Shown: positions 17,598 to 27,291, counted from the first letter of the stretch. The stretch is DNA of 64,000 bases from Erythrobacter sp. SCSIO 43205 (GCF_019904235.1 NZ_CP063202.1:2666001-2730000), one strand, 5' to 3'. Notes: generated by a model not told the origin, from the letters alone. Translations and numbers: made by a program.

Positions 17598-18535
17598 CAG
17601 GCGAGTTCCTTTTCTTGATTGTGCGGGGCGGGAAAGCCGCCCGATTTGGCAACCATCGCAGGCAGTTGCTTGCCCATAATGGGCGCAAGCCACGCGTTGG
17701 TTTCGATCAGTTTTGCGAGGTCTAATCCGGTTTCGATCCCGGCCCGCTCCAGCATATACTGGACATCTTCAGTAGCGACATTGCCCGCAGCACCCGGCGC
17801 GAAAGGACAGCCGCCGAGCCCGCCGATGGAGGCATCGATATTCGATGCGCCCGCAAGGATCGCAGCCCAGACATTGGCAAGTCCCGTCCCGCGCGTGTTG
17901 TGAAAGTGGACCCGAATGGGAATGTCGCCAACGACTGATTTCACGCCTGCAATAAGGCGGGTCACGTGCGCAGGGTTACCCACTCCGATTGTGTCAGCAA
18001 GCGCGATTTCGACAGGGCCCGCCTCTGCCACGGCCCGCGCCATTTCGATGACGCGGCCTTCCGCAACTTCGCCTTCGAAGGGGCAACCAAAGCTTGCAGC
18101 GATTGTGGCCTGAGCAGTTTTGCCAGCTTCTCTCGCCGTTTCGATAATTGCCTTTGCCGCCTCGACCGAGCCATCCGAAGTCTGCCCTTGGTTACGCATG
18201 GCAAATGTATCGGTGGCAACACAAACAGCGCCCAACTGGTCAATGCGCCCCGTCGCAAGCGCCCGGTCAGCGCCGCGCTGGTTCATTACAAGACCGATGT
18301 AGGTGACGTCATCGCGGTCCGGTAGCCCGGCGCACACCGCGTCCGCATCCGCCATCTGAGGCACAGCGCGCGGATTGACGAAGCTGGTAACTTCAATGCG
18401 CCGCACACCCGCATCAATCGCCTTTGCGATCAACCCCAGCTTGTCGTCGGTGCCGACCGGCACTTTCTCGTTTTGAAGCCCGTCCCGCGGGCTCACTTCG
18501 ACGATCTCGACGCTTTTTGTATACACTGTTGCCAT
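17597..18535 (-). CDS. HMG-CoA-lyase-like enzyme
   Basis: A 312-residue HMGL-like TIM barrel. The SPRDGLQNE motif (Arg and Asp of the active site), the metal-binding VHFHNTRG pair and the catalytic-loop Cys in GGLGGCPFAPGAAGN are all present. The family cleaves 3-hydroxy-3-methylglutaryl-CoA or similar 3-hydroxyacyl-CoA esters by a retro-Claisen reaction. Here, with HyuAB and a CoA-transferase and without leucine-degradation genes, the substrate is more likely a CoA ester made by this cluster. The start overlaps the GntR stop (TAATG). A TGTATACA palindrome sits just inside the gene at 18518-18525. Confidence 0.9.
   Translation of the reverse strand: MATVYTKSVEIVEVSPRDGLQNEKVPVGTDDKLGLIAKAIDAGVRRIEVTSFVNPRAVPQMADADAVCAGLPDRDDVTYIGLVMNQRGADRALATGRIDQLGAVCVATDTFAMRNQGQTSDGSVEAAKAIIETAREAGKTAQATIAASFGCPFEGEVAEGRVIEMARAVAEAGPVEIALADTIGVGNPAHVTRLIAGVKSVVGDIPIRVHFHNTRGTGLANVWAAILAGASNIDASIGGLGGCPFAPGAAGNVATEDVQYMLERAGIETGLDLAKLIETNAWLAPIMGKQLPAMVAKSGGFPAPHNQEKELA
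18518..18525. promoter_or_regulatory. Possible second GntR site inside the lyase gene
   Basis: TGTATACA, the core of the stronger palindrome at 19270-19281, recurs here in codons 4-6 of the lyase gene. It might act as an auxiliary repressor site or roadblock. An 8-base match can occur by chance and it encodes ordinary residues, so this is weak. Confidence 0.3.
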
Positions 18536-19215
18536 TACGCCGCACCTCGCTTTGGCTGATCATGCGCCGTTTTCAGGCCCTTGTGCGCATCACAATATGC
18601 ATGAAAGGCGCGCCTGATGTGCCCTGCCATAATGCTCTCAGCCCATGCGCCATCGCGCCGCTCAAACGCAGCCAGGAGATCGGCGTGCTCGCGGTGCGAA
18701 CTCTTGAACGCTTCGGGGTCATAATGCTGCGCTGTACGCCACACGACGGGCTGCTCAATCAGCGATGTCAAAAGGCCCGTCAAACGCGGTGAACCTGCCG
18801 TTGCAAGCACCAGAGCGTGAAAGTCCCGGTTTCGATCAAGGAAAGTCGCAACGTCGGGCGTAGGCCTAGAAACCGCCGCTAAAATTGCTTTATTACAGAA
18901 CTTTAATTCCTTCACGACTTGATCCGTCATACGCTCCGCCGCGCGCCGGGCGGCGTGCCCTTCAAGCATCGCGCGAAGTTCAAACGCATCTTCCACATCG
19001 TCCAGCGACCAGTCAGCAACATAGCTGCGCTGCGATTCGGTGCGGCGCACGAGGAGGTCAGCTTCAAGCTGGCGCAAAGCCTCGCGAATGGGCGTGCGCG
19101 ACACGCCACAACGCTCTGCCAAAGCCTCCTCACGCAAAGCATCGCCCGACGACAATTCGCCCGAAAGGATCATGCTTCTGATCGTTTGATAGGCGCGGTC
19201 AGACGCTTTGGTCAT
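18535..19215 (-). CDS. GntR-family regulator with FCD domain
   Basis: A 226-residue regulator. The winged helix-turn-helix is at about 8-68 (REEALAERCGVSRTPIREALRQLEADLLV), and an FCD effector domain follows at about 80-210 with Asp/His metal-ligand candidates (DRNRDFHALV, HREHADLL). FCD regulators bind small carboxylic acids or acyl-CoAs and usually repress the adjacent operon. It is the first gene of the Hyu operon and is divergent from a TonB receptor. The shared 232-base gap contains a perfect ATTGTATACAAT palindrome, the expected operator type. The likely effector is the compound this cluster imports or degrades. Confidence 0.93.
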   Translation of the reverse strand: MTKASDRAYQTIRSMILSGELSSGDALREEALAERCGVSRTPIREALRQLEADLLVRRTESQRSYVADWSLDDVEDAFELRAMLEGHAARRAAERMTDQVVKELKFCNKAILAAVSRPTPDVATFLDRNRDFHALVLATAGSPRLTGLLTSLIEQPVVWRTAQHYDPEAFKSSHREHADLLAAFERRDGAWAESIMAGHIRRAFHAYCDAHKGLKTAHDQPKRGAA

Positions 19216-19269
19216 GGGATGGCTTCTTGGTTTGTTTCAAGGTGGGGTCGGGAAACTTGACTTGTGCTA

Positions 19270-19281
19270 ATTGTATACAAT
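19270..19281. promoter_or_regulatory. Putative GntR operator ATTGTATACAAT
   Basis: A perfect 12-base palindrome in the gap between the GntR gene and the TonB receptor. FCD-type GntR regulators commonly bind GTATAC-centred palindromes (established knowledge). On the minus strand TTGCGT and TATACA, 16 bases apart, could be the -35 and -10 of the GntR operon promoter, with the -10 inside the palindrome, implying autorepression (inference). Confidence 0.65.
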
Positions 19282-19447
19282 AAAGCTCAAGCAACGCAAG
19301 GCGGAGGAAAAATCCGTCCTGGGGCAGTGGCGGGAACCACTTTGGCAATGGTCTTTGTGTCCAAAGCCAGCGAACCGAGTGATGATAAAATCGATGAGAC
19401 ACCAGATCGTTCCAGTGCGGGTGAACGAGTTAAAGAAGGGAATTCAA

Positions 19448-21964
19448 ATGCGTCACGTATCCTTGCTGAGTGCAGCCTCATTCATGAGCCTCGCCATCGC
19501 CGCCCATGCCGCCCCGGCCCATGCACAAACAGCGACCGGTGCCGATGCGGCTGAGGATGACAACGCGATCATCGTCACCGCGCGCCGTCAGGATGAGCGT
19601 CTTCAGGATGTACCCGCATCGGTTTCGGTTCTAACCGCTGACGCGCTTGAAAAAACCGGCGCTCAGAACGCAGCCGACTTCTCCCAGCTTACCCCGGGCG
19701 TCACCATTGTGACCGGCACAGCGGAAGCGGGCGACACGCAGATCAACATTCGCGGCATTAACGGCGCGCGCGATGCGGAAAGCTCGGTCGCTCTCGTTGT
19801 CGATGGCATCTTAAAAACCAACACCGCGCAATTGAACCAGAACCAGGGCACGCTGCGCCAGGTTGAAATCCTCAAAGGCCCGCAAGGTGCGCTTTATGGT
19901 CGTAACGCGGCTGCCGGCGCAATTGTCCTTCAGACGGTGAAACCCGGCGACTTTGTTGAGGGCGGCGTTCGCGCATCCTATGCGAATGAAAACACGTTTG
20001 AGGGCACAGCTTATGTTTCGGCACCGCTCGGTGAAGGGATCGGCATTGTTGCCTCTGGCTATTACCGCACCACCGACGGCTTTTTCTTCAACGAGTTTTT
20101 AAACGATGATGTGGTGGATGACCAAGAGGTGTGGTCGGTTGACGGGCGTCTCGTTGCCAATCTGAGCGAGGCGACCGAGCTTGATGTCAAGGCGCGCTAT
20201 TCGCAGCTTCGCGGCGCCTCAATCAACTTCAACTCATCCTTCCACATCCCTGCCTTTGGCGCGACCAATCCCGCCTTTTTCGAGGATGTGAACGAACACC
20301 CCTTTGTCTACAACGGCAATATCCGCCCGACTAACGAGCAGGACAGCTTCGACATCTCGGCCAAGATTGAGCATGATTTCGACAGTGTAACGCTCACCGC
20401 GTGGGCGCTTTATTCTGACGTTGACCAGCTTCTAACCGCCGACGGGACGAGCGCTGACTTTGCCCGCTTCATCGGTGCCGCTGACCCCGCCGCGCAAGGG
20501 GTTGTCGATAGCTGCTTTGCCACCACCGCGCAGCTGACCGGTTTCCCCGTTGCACAGCCCGGCTTTATCGGCGAAATTCCGGTGCCGTTTATCTTTGCGC
20601 CCGCCAATGGTTCGACCTTTGGCGCATACAGCCCCACCACATGTGACGGCACCCAGCTGCAAATCCGCAAGCAATCCGACATCAGCGCCGAGATCCGCCT
20701 TGCCTCCAATGATGGCGGTCCTTTGATCTGGCAATTGGGCGGCTACTTCCTCAACATCGACCGCGAAACCGGCGTTTCCATTGGCGGTGATACGGGCGCA
20801 GGCGTTTCCGAAACATTGTTCAACGCACCGGGAAGCTCCAACCCAACCAGCCTTCTTTTGAACGATGAATTCGACACATCTGTCTATGCCATCTTCGGTA
20901 ATGCAGAATATGAGTTCGACACCGTAACGCTTGGCCTTGCGTTGCGCTATGACATTGAAGATCGCTCTTCCAATTCGCTCGTGCCTGCCGATGCACTTGA
21001 CCCGTTCACAGGCGGCCCGATCAACCCCGGCCTTGCATTCGGCGCGTTCACGCCAGTTTCGGAAACCTTCAAGCAGCTGCAACCCAAAGTCAGCCTCAGC
21101 TGGCAGCCGTCACCAGATTTCAATCTCTACGCCAACTGGGGCATCGGGTTTAAGTCGGGCGGTTTCAACAACCAGGGGTCGGCTGCGATCATCGATGCAA
21201 ACTTCGTTCAAGCGTTGGGCGCGGATGTGACGATCAACGATGTCTACGACAAGGAAGTGTCCTCTGCCTTTGAAGTGGGCTTGAAAGGCGAGATTGCGAA
21301 CGGCGCGATCACGTTCGATCTTGCAGGATATTACACTGAAATCGACGATATGCAGTTCTTCGAGTTCTTCGTGGGCTCGTTTGGCTTGCTGCGCGTTGTC
21401 TCGAACATCGATGAGGTTGAGGTCTATGGCCTTGAGTTCAACACGGCGGCGGAAATCGTCGATGGTTGGAAGATTTTCGGCGCAATCAACATCACCGAAA
21501 GCGAAATCAAGGCCAACAGCTCGCGTCCATCGACGGTGGGGAACAAGTCGCCTTATACCGCCGACTATACGATCAACCTGGGCACCGAAATCGACACGCC
21601 TTTGAACGACAGCATGAACCTTATCATGCGCGCTGATTATCGTATCACCGGCCCGACGTGGTTCCACTCTTTCCAGGACCAGACTTCGCCGACGCTCTTC
21701 TCCGGCCTGCTGCCAATCTCGGCGCTCGCGCTTCCAGCGGAAGTGGGCAATGCCAATTACAGCGTGGCTGAGCGTGAAGCCTTTGGTGTCCTGAACCTGC
21801 GCGCAGGGATCGAAATGGGCCAGCTCACCGCGACCGTCTTTGCCGAGAACGCCCTTAACCGCGAATATCTCAACGAAGTTATCCCGGCGATTGAATTTGG
21901 CGGTTCCTTCATCTCTCCGGGCGCGCGGCGTCTGGTCGGGGTGGAAGTGGGATATCGTTTCTGA
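19448..21964 (+). CDS. TonB-dependent receptor
   Basis: An 838-residue outer-membrane receptor. A signal peptide of about 28 residues ends in APAHA-QT. A TonB-box-like IIVTARR is followed by the plug domain (VPASVSVLTADAL, LKGPQGALYGRNAAAGAI) and then a beta-barrel ending GVEVGYRF. The ATG at 19448 has an AGAAGGGA site; earlier in-frame starts at 19271 would add non-signal residues. It lies divergent from the GntR/Hyu operon and shares its putative operator, so it probably imports the substrate of that pathway. Specificity cannot be read; siderophore, aromatic and peptide-like ligands are all open. A strong terminator follows at 22001-22043. Confidence 0.93.
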   Translation: MRHVSLLSAASFMSLAIAAHAAPAHAQTATGADAAEDDNAIIVTARRQDERLQDVPASVSVLTADALEKTGAQNAADFSQLTPGVTIVTGTAEAGDTQINIRGINGARDAESSVALVVDGILKTNTAQLNQNQGTLRQVEILKGPQGALYGRNAAAGAIVLQTVKPGDFVEGGVRASYANENTFEGTAYVSAPLGEGIGIVASGYYRTTDGFFFNEFLNDDVVDDQEVWSVDGRLVANLSEATELDVKARYSQLRGASINFNSSFHIPAFGATNPAFFEDVNEHPFVYNGNIRPTNEQDSFDISAKIEHDFDSVTLTAWALYSDVDQLLTADGTSADFARFIGAADPAAQGVVDSCFATTAQLTGFPVAQPGFIGEIPVPFIFAPANGSTFGAYSPTTCDGTQLQIRKQSDISAEIRLASNDGGPLIWQLGGYFLNIDRETGVSIGGDTGAGVSETLFNAPGSSNPTSLLLNDEFDTSVYAIFGNAEYEFDTVTLGLALRYDIEDRSSNSLVPADALDPFTGGPINPGLAFGAFTPVSETFKQLQPKVSLSWQPSPDFNLYANWGIGFKSGGFNNQGSAAIIDANFVQALGADVTINDVYDKEVSSAFEVGLKGEIANGAITFDLAGYYTEIDDMQFFEFFVGSFGLLRVVSNIDEVEVYGLEFNTAAEIVDGWKIFGAINITESEIKANSSRPSTVGNKSPYTADYTINLGTEIDTPLNDSMNLIMRADYRITGPTWFHSFQDQTSPTLFSGLLPISALALPAEVGNANYSVAEREAFGVLNLRAGIEMGQLTATVFAENALNREYLNEVIPAIEFGGSFISPGARRLVGVEVGYRF

Positions 21965-22000
21965 TCCCCTTCCCACACAAGAGCGCTTCGAGCGTCGCTG

Positions 22001-22043
22001 AAAATGGGCAGGTCTTGGTCAACAAGGTCTGCCCTTTTCTTTT
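22001..22043 (+). terminator. Rho-independent terminator after TonB receptor
   Basis: Left arm GGGCAG (22006-22011) pairs with CTGCCC (22029-22034). The stem extends inward by six more pairs, two of them G-U, around a five-base loop. It is followed by TTTTCTTTT. It lies 37 bases after the receptor stop and upstream of phoD, so phoD needs its own promoter or read-through. Confidence 0.8.
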
Positions 22044-22137
22044 GTCTGGTGTAAAAGGCCCCGCAAGAGCGCAATCAAGCTGACACACTGACATCGCACA
22101 AAAGCGATCAGCTTAATCACTATGGAACCGACCACTG

Positions 22138-23736
22138 ATGACAGACACCCGATCACGGCGCCTTGAACTGAGCCGTCGCTTTGCCCTTAAAACCTTTGGC
22201 GCATCGGCCATCACCGGACTTTCTTTGCTGGGCGCGAGCGGCGCGATTGCCTCGCCTGTGTTCCGGCAATATCCGTTTCAACTGGGCATCGCGTCCGGGG
22301 AGCCGGAGGCGGATGGCTTTGTGATCTGGACCCGCCTTGCCCCAGACCCGCTGGAGGCGGGCTATGGAATGTTGCCAGCCCCCGTCGAAGTGCGCTGGGA
22401 AGTGGCGAGCGATGAGCGGATGCAGAACAAGGTCGCCGAAGGCACAGCCATTGCACGGCCAGAAATTGGCCATGCAGTCCACGTTGAGGTCGCTGGGCTG
22501 GAGGCGAACCGTCCCTATTTCTACCGCTTTTATTCAGGGCGCGAGAGGAGCGGCATTGGCCGCGCAAAGACCACGCCAGCGCTGGGCCAACCGATTGATA
22601 AACTGCGCTTTGGCGTCGCGGGCTGCCAGAGTTACGAAGAAGGCTATTACACCGCGCACCGCTATCTCGCAGGCGAAGAGGCAGACTTCATCTTCTGCTA
22701 TGGCGACTATATTTACGAATATCGCGGCGACCGAATTCGCGCGCAATGGAATGGCGACGTTTCTGAAAACGTGCGCACGCATATCGGTCAGGAAATCCAC
22801 ACGATCGAGGATTATCGCCGCCGTTATGCGCAGTACAAAATGGACCCCGACCTTCAGGCAGCACACGCTTCTGCCCCGTGGTTCGTCGTCTGGGACGACC
22901 ATGAGATCGACAACAATTGGGTAAGCGATATCGATCAGGATGGCACCCCTGCGAGCATATTCGCCCTGCGCCAGCAGATGGCAATGCAGGCCTATTATGA
23001 ACATATGCCGCTTCGCCCCTCCTCCATGCCGCTGGGCAACCGGATGCAGATTTACCGTCAACAACGCTTTGGCGACTTGCTTGACCTCAACCTTCTCGAC
23101 ACGCGCCAATATCGCAGCGATCAACCCTGCGATGACCGCTGGGCGCAATATTGCGACGGAGTGGATGATCGCAATGCGCAGGTGCTTGGCCGCGAGCAGG
23201 AGGACTGGCTGTTCGACAAGCTCAAGTCGTCAAAGGCGCAGTGGCAGGTCCTCGCACAACAGATCATGATGATGGACCTTGACCGCCGCATTGGCGAAGG
23301 TGAGGGCCGCAATCTGGATAGCTGGGGCGGCTATGAGACGCCGCGCGACCGTGTTCTGGCCAAGGTTCAAGACCTTGGCAAAGACAGCGTTATTGTGCTG
23401 ACGGGGGATGAGCACCAGAATTACGCGGGCGAGCTTTACCTTGATGGGCAACGCCCCAGTCCAAAACCGATTGCAACCGAGTTTGTCTCAACCTCAATCA
23501 CGTCAGGCGGAGACGGCGTGGACGTGCGTTCGGACACCGCTTTGATCCAGAAAGAAAACGAGTGCCTGAAATGGCACAATGCCCAACGCGGCTACGTCAT
23601 GTGCGATGTGACGCACGAGCAATGGACGACCGAGTTCAAAACGATGGACTATGTCTCAAAGCGCGGCGGTGCGATCAAAACCCGCAAACGCATGGCCGTG
23701 GCAGCGGGTCAGCCGGGGTCATTGGCTGAGGCGTAA
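22138..23736 (+). CDS. phoD: PhoD-family alkaline phosphatase/phosphodiesterase
   Basis: A 532-residue protein with a Tat-type signal (SRRFALK near residues 13-19, then a hydrophobic stretch to about 38), so it is exported folded. PhoD metal-site motifs appear in order: a Cys in FGVAGCQSY, CYGDYIYEY, WDDHEIDNNW and TGDEHQNY. PhoD enzymes hydrolyse phosphate mono- or diesters using Fe3+ and Ca2+. Its neighbour is a TonB receptor, but a terminator separates the two, so shared function is uncertain. I see no obvious Pho box. The length is normal for the family. Confidence 0.92.
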   Translation: MTDTRSRRLELSRRFALKTFGASAITGLSLLGASGAIASPVFRQYPFQLGIASGEPEADGFVIWTRLAPDPLEAGYGMLPAPVEVRWEVASDERMQNKVAEGTAIARPEIGHAVHVEVAGLEANRPYFYRFYSGRERSGIGRAKTTPALGQPIDKLRFGVAGCQSYEEGYYTAHRYLAGEEADFIFCYGDYIYEYRGDRIRAQWNGDVSENVRTHIGQEIHTIEDYRRRYAQYKMDPDLQAAHASAPWFVVWDDHEIDNNWVSDIDQDGTPASIFALRQQMAMQAYYEHMPLRPSSMPLGNRMQIYRQQRFGDLLDLNLLDTRQYRSDQPCDDRWAQYCDGVDDRNAQVLGREQEDWLFDKLKSSKAQWQVLAQQIMMMDLDRRIGEGEGRNLDSWGGYETPRDRVLAKVQDLGKDSVIVLTGDEHQNYAGELYLDGQRPSPKPIATEFVSTSITSGGDGVDVRSDTALIQKENECLKWHNAQRGYVMCDVTHEQWTTEFKTMDYVSKRGGAIKTRKRMAVAAGQPGSLAEA

Positions 23737-23756
23737 AGCTGACGCGCGCAGACTTC

Positions 23757-23799
23757 AAAAAAAGGGGCGGGCGAGGTCACCTCATCCGCCCCTTTTTTT
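23757..23799. terminator. Bidirectional terminator between phoD and the BNR gene
   Basis: GGGGCGG (23764-23770) pairs with CCGCCCC (23786-23792). The stem is flanked by A7 on the left and T7 on the right, so it can end transcripts arriving from both convergent genes. Confidence 0.88.
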
Positions 23800-23817
23800 C
23801 ATACGCATAATCAGCAC

Positions 23818-26800
23818 TTAGCCCGAATAGTTTGGAACCCCGCTGCCGGGGGTATAGGGCGCGCCCATCCCTGCCAGTTCATCTTCAAGCGCCTCAACCC
23901 GAAGCTCCACATCACGAAGCTGGCCAAGCACCTCCTCGAACTCACTCTTGGCGATTTCAAACGCGGTCTTGTCCGAACCTGTCACTGGCGACTGGTGGCT
24001 CCAGCCCCAACCCCGGATTTGCCCGATACGCTGGTTGATTGAGAACGGTGCCGGCTCATCGCGGCCAGAGACAGTCCGGTCGCCGAACAGCGCCATATCA
24101 GCGTTGTCGAGCAGGCTTTCGATCTGTTGAAGCGAACTGCGCTGTGCATCGTTTGGCTCGGGCAGAGCCTCCACGGCGACTTTCATCAAAGCAATGCGGT
24201 TACGCAGTTCACGTGAGGCCGCGCTTGCGCCGGAAACGGCTTTGGAAAGCTGCGCGGTCTCGTTCTGGAAAGCCAGAACAGCTGCGCGGTCGTCCGCCAG
24301 TTCAGGGCTATTGTCGAGCTCCTTGACGGTGAAGCTCTGCGGCGTTCCAAGTGGCGTCACCACCCCGTTCACGCGCTTGCCCATCTGGACGGTGTACTCG
24401 CCCGGAAGCACCAGCGGACCGCGCGGCGCGCCGCCGAAAATGCTCACTTCGGCAGGCGTCAAGCGCGCGGGGTCAGGCGCAGGATAGCGCAAATCCCATG
24501 CGACGCGATGCAGCCCCTTGGTGTGCGGGCCCGTCATGCGGCGCACGATGTTGCCCTCAGTATCCGTGATCGTGAAAACAATCGCAGGCGCATCCTCGCG
24601 GTCTTCTGCACGAAGCGCCTCCCACGATGGGTACGGCGTATCGCCGCCGGTCTTCTCAATCGCGCGCTCGGCTTTGCGACGGGCCTGCGCGCGTGTCTCA
24701 AGACCATCACGCAGCGTATAGGTGAAGACCGCGCCATAGGGGGGATTTTCCGCATACCAGAAGTTGTCGCCATTCGACGCCTGCGCGCCGCCATAGCCGC
24801 CCCAAAGGTCGCCTTCGATATACATCCATGGGTCACGCACTGGGAAGAGCGTCGCCTCGTTTGACGCGACTGCAGAGGCGCTTGTGCGAAGGGCCGAATA
24901 ATCATCGAGGATATAAACGCCGCGCCCGAAGGTGCCGACGACAAGGTCGTTCTCGCGCCGCTGGATCTCAATATCGCGAACGTCGATCGTGGGGAAACCG
25001 GCCTTCAATTGCTGCCAGCTGCCCCCGCCGTTCTGCGTGTAGAACAGGCCGAACTCGGTGCCCACAAACAAAAGGTTGGGGTCAACATGATCCTCAGCAA
25101 TGGTGTGGACCGAGCCTTTTGCGGGCAGGTTCCCCGCAATCGAAGTCCATGTCCTGCCCCGGTCGCTCGTGCGATAGACGTAAGGCTTATCATCGCCGCG
25201 TTTGTGGTTGTCGAATACGGCATAGGCGACACCCGCATCGTGCACGGAAGCAATGATGTCTTCGACCAGCGTCATATCCGGCACGCCGCGCACGCTCGTC
25301 AGCCTGCGCCAGTTTGCGCCATTATTCTCGGTGACAGAAATCACGCCGTCATCGGTGCCGACATAGATCAGGCCTTCAACCAGAGGGCTTTCCGACAAAG
25401 CAATTGCAGCGCCATAGATCGAGGTGGAATCGTTCTTTGCAATCGCATCGACGCTCCACACGCGGCCCATGACTTCGAGCGCGTTGCGGTCAATCTGCCG
25501 GGTCAGGTCGGGACTGATCTTCTCCCACGAATTGCCGCGATCGTTGGAGGCAAAGAGATACTCAGCCGCATAGTAAATCCGGTCGGGATTGTGCGGGCTG
25601 ATCAAGAGCGGCGTGTTCCAGTTCCACTTGTAAGCGGGCTCGCCTGCTTCAGGTTGCGGGGTCAGGAACACCCGCTCCTGCGTGCGGCGGTCATAGCGCG
25701 CCAGGCCGCCATATTGGTACTGCGTATAGACGATATTGGGATCGCGCGGGTCGATTTGTGGCTTATAGCCGTCCCCGCCCAGCACGATGTGCCAATCGGA
25801 ATTGGTGATGCCGTGGACTAGCGTGGTGCGCGAAGGACCGCACAGCGAGTTGTTGTCCTGCGTCCCCCCGCAAACATTGTAGAATGGCGAGGCATTGTCC
25901 GGCTGCACGCGGTAGAACTGCACAATCGGCAAGTTCTGGAAATGCCGCCATTTCTGACCACCGTCCCATGTCTCATAAACCCCGCCATCGCCGCCGATGA
26001 TCATGTGAGAGGTGTTGCTATCATCAATCCACAGAGCGTGGTCATCAACGTGGCGCGTCGCATTGCTCATGTCCGAAAACGTCTTGCCGCCATCGGTTGA
26101 GCGCTTGGAGAATGTGTCGAGCGAATAAAGAACATCGGGGTTCTTCGGGTCGACCACGATCTCATTATAATATTGCGGGCTGGTGGTCATGTGGCTGGAA
26201 CGCTTTTCCCAGCTTTGCCCGAAATCGGTCGAGCGATAGACACCCTTTTCATCGTCTTGTGCTTCGATGATGGCGTAGATCATGTCCGGCTCAGACGGCG
26301 CCATGGCAAGGCCGATGCGGCCCATGTCGTCCTTGCGCGGCAAGCCTGCAGAAACCTTGGTCCAGTTCTCGCCGCCATCACTCGTGCGGTGAATACCGGA
26401 GCCCGGACCGCCGTTGATAAGCACCCAGACATGGCGGCGGCGCTGATAGGAGCTTGCAGTGATAAGGTTGTAATTGTCCGGGTGGACAACAAATTCATTG
26501 ATGCCGGTATGCTCGTCAATCTCAAGGATCAGCTCCCAGCTCGCCCCCCCATCAGTCGTCTTGTAAAGCCCGCGATCACCGCCCGCCGACCACAGCGGAC
26601 CTTGGGCTGCGACCAGAACGTGGTTCGCATCCTCAGGATTGATCCAGATTTGCGAGATGTGGCCAGAATTTTTAAGGCCCATATTTGTCCACGACTTGCC
26701 GCCATCGGTGGATTTGTAAACGCCATCACCAAAGGCGACCGAGCGCTGCGCATTGTTTTCGCCGGTGCCGACCCAGATGGTGTTCTCATCAGACGGCGCG

Positions 26801-27108
26801 ATTTCAACCACGCCGATGGAGTAGGATCCTTCGCGATCAAAAATCGGCGTCCATGTGGTGCCAGCATCCTTGGTCATCCAAAGCCCGCCGGATGCCGTTG
26901 CAACAAGATAGTGATGCGATCCACCTGAAAAGACGGCAAAATCCGAAATTCGCCCTGAAACATAGCCCGGCCCGATCAAGCGCAAAGGCAGCGAGGAAAG
27001 CGCGCTTTTCCCGTCATCTTGTGCCATCGCAGGGGCGCTCAGGCCTAAGCCCAGTACCAGTGCGACCAACGCGAAAAAGCGGGCGGTTGATTGGACGAAA
27101 TTTCTCAT
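23818..27108 (-). CDS. VPS10/sortilin-like BNR-repeat propeller protein
   Basis: A 1096-residue exported protein with a signal peptide ending SAPAMA-QD (about residue 30). Eleven Asp-box/BNR repeats with an S/T-x-D-x-G-x-x-W pattern can be read across about residues 60-700 (for example KDAGTTW, TDGGKSW, SDGGENW, TDFGQSW, NDRGNSW, SDRGRTW). This is the repeat type of VPS10/sortilin and sialidase propellers. The C-terminal 350 residues hold a beta-rich domain and a helical segment (about 930-1080). The ATG at 27108 begins the signal peptide; an earlier TTG is rejected. Related proteins are often called glycosyl hydrolases without proof, and I see no catalytic signature. A secreted binding or peptidase-accessory role is possible. 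Confidence 0.88.
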   Translation of the reverse strand: MRNFVQSTARFFALVALVLGLGLSAPAMAQDDGKSALSSLPLRLIGPGYVSGRISDFAVFSGGSHHYLVATASGGLWMTKDAGTTWTPIFDREGSYSIGVVEIAPSDENTIWVGTGENNAQRSVAFGDGVYKSTDGGKSWTNMGLKNSGHISQIWINPEDANHVLVAAQGPLWSAGGDRGLYKTTDGGASWELILEIDEHTGINEFVVHPDNYNLITASSYQRRRHVWVLINGGPGSGIHRTSDGGENWTKVSAGLPRKDDMGRIGLAMAPSEPDMIYAIIEAQDDEKGVYRSTDFGQSWEKRSSHMTTSPQYYNEIVVDPKNPDVLYSLDTFSKRSTDGGKTFSDMSNATRHVDDHALWIDDSNTSHMIIGGDGGVYETWDGGQKWRHFQNLPIVQFYRVQPDNASPFYNVCGGTQDNNSLCGPSRTTLVHGITNSDWHIVLGGDGYKPQIDPRDPNIVYTQYQYGGLARYDRRTQERVFLTPQPEAGEPAYKWNWNTPLLISPHNPDRIYYAAEYLFASNDRGNSWEKISPDLTRQIDRNALEVMGRVWSVDAIAKNDSTSIYGAAIALSESPLVEGLIYVGTDDGVISVTENNGANWRRLTSVRGVPDMTLVEDIIASVHDAGVAYAVFDNHKRGDDKPYVYRTSDRGRTWTSIAGNLPAKGSVHTIAEDHVDPNLLFVGTEFGLFYTQNGGGSWQQLKAGFPTIDVRDIEIQRRENDLVVGTFGRGVYILDDYSALRTSASAVASNEATLFPVRDPWMYIEGDLWGGYGGAQASNGDNFWYAENPPYGAVFTYTLRDGLETRAQARRKAERAIEKTGGDTPYPSWEALRAEDREDAPAIVFTITDTEGNIVRRMTGPHTKGLHRVAWDLRYPAPDPARLTPAEVSIFGGAPRGPLVLPGEYTVQMGKRVNGVVTPLGTPQSFTVKELDNSPELADDRAAVLAFQNETAQLSKAVSGASAASRELRNRIALMKVAVEALPEPNDAQRSSLQQIESLLDNADMALFGDRTVSGRDEPAPFSINQRIGQIRGWGWSHQSPVTGSDKTAFEIAKSEFEEVLGQLRDVELRVEALEDELAGMGAPYTPGSGVPNYSG

Positions 27109-27291
27109 GGCCTGAGCCTTTCCCCTGCTACGACTCTTCTCAGCTTCGGACCTTAGACAAGAAATGAAATTTCGCAACGCAGGGCAAATCGTGCGCGAGG
27201 ATTTGGGATTCTATATGAGCCAGTCGCTTCGCGCTTGACCATGGCCCCGCGCTAGTTGAACGAGGAGCCGACCGATATAAGAGGCGCGCAA

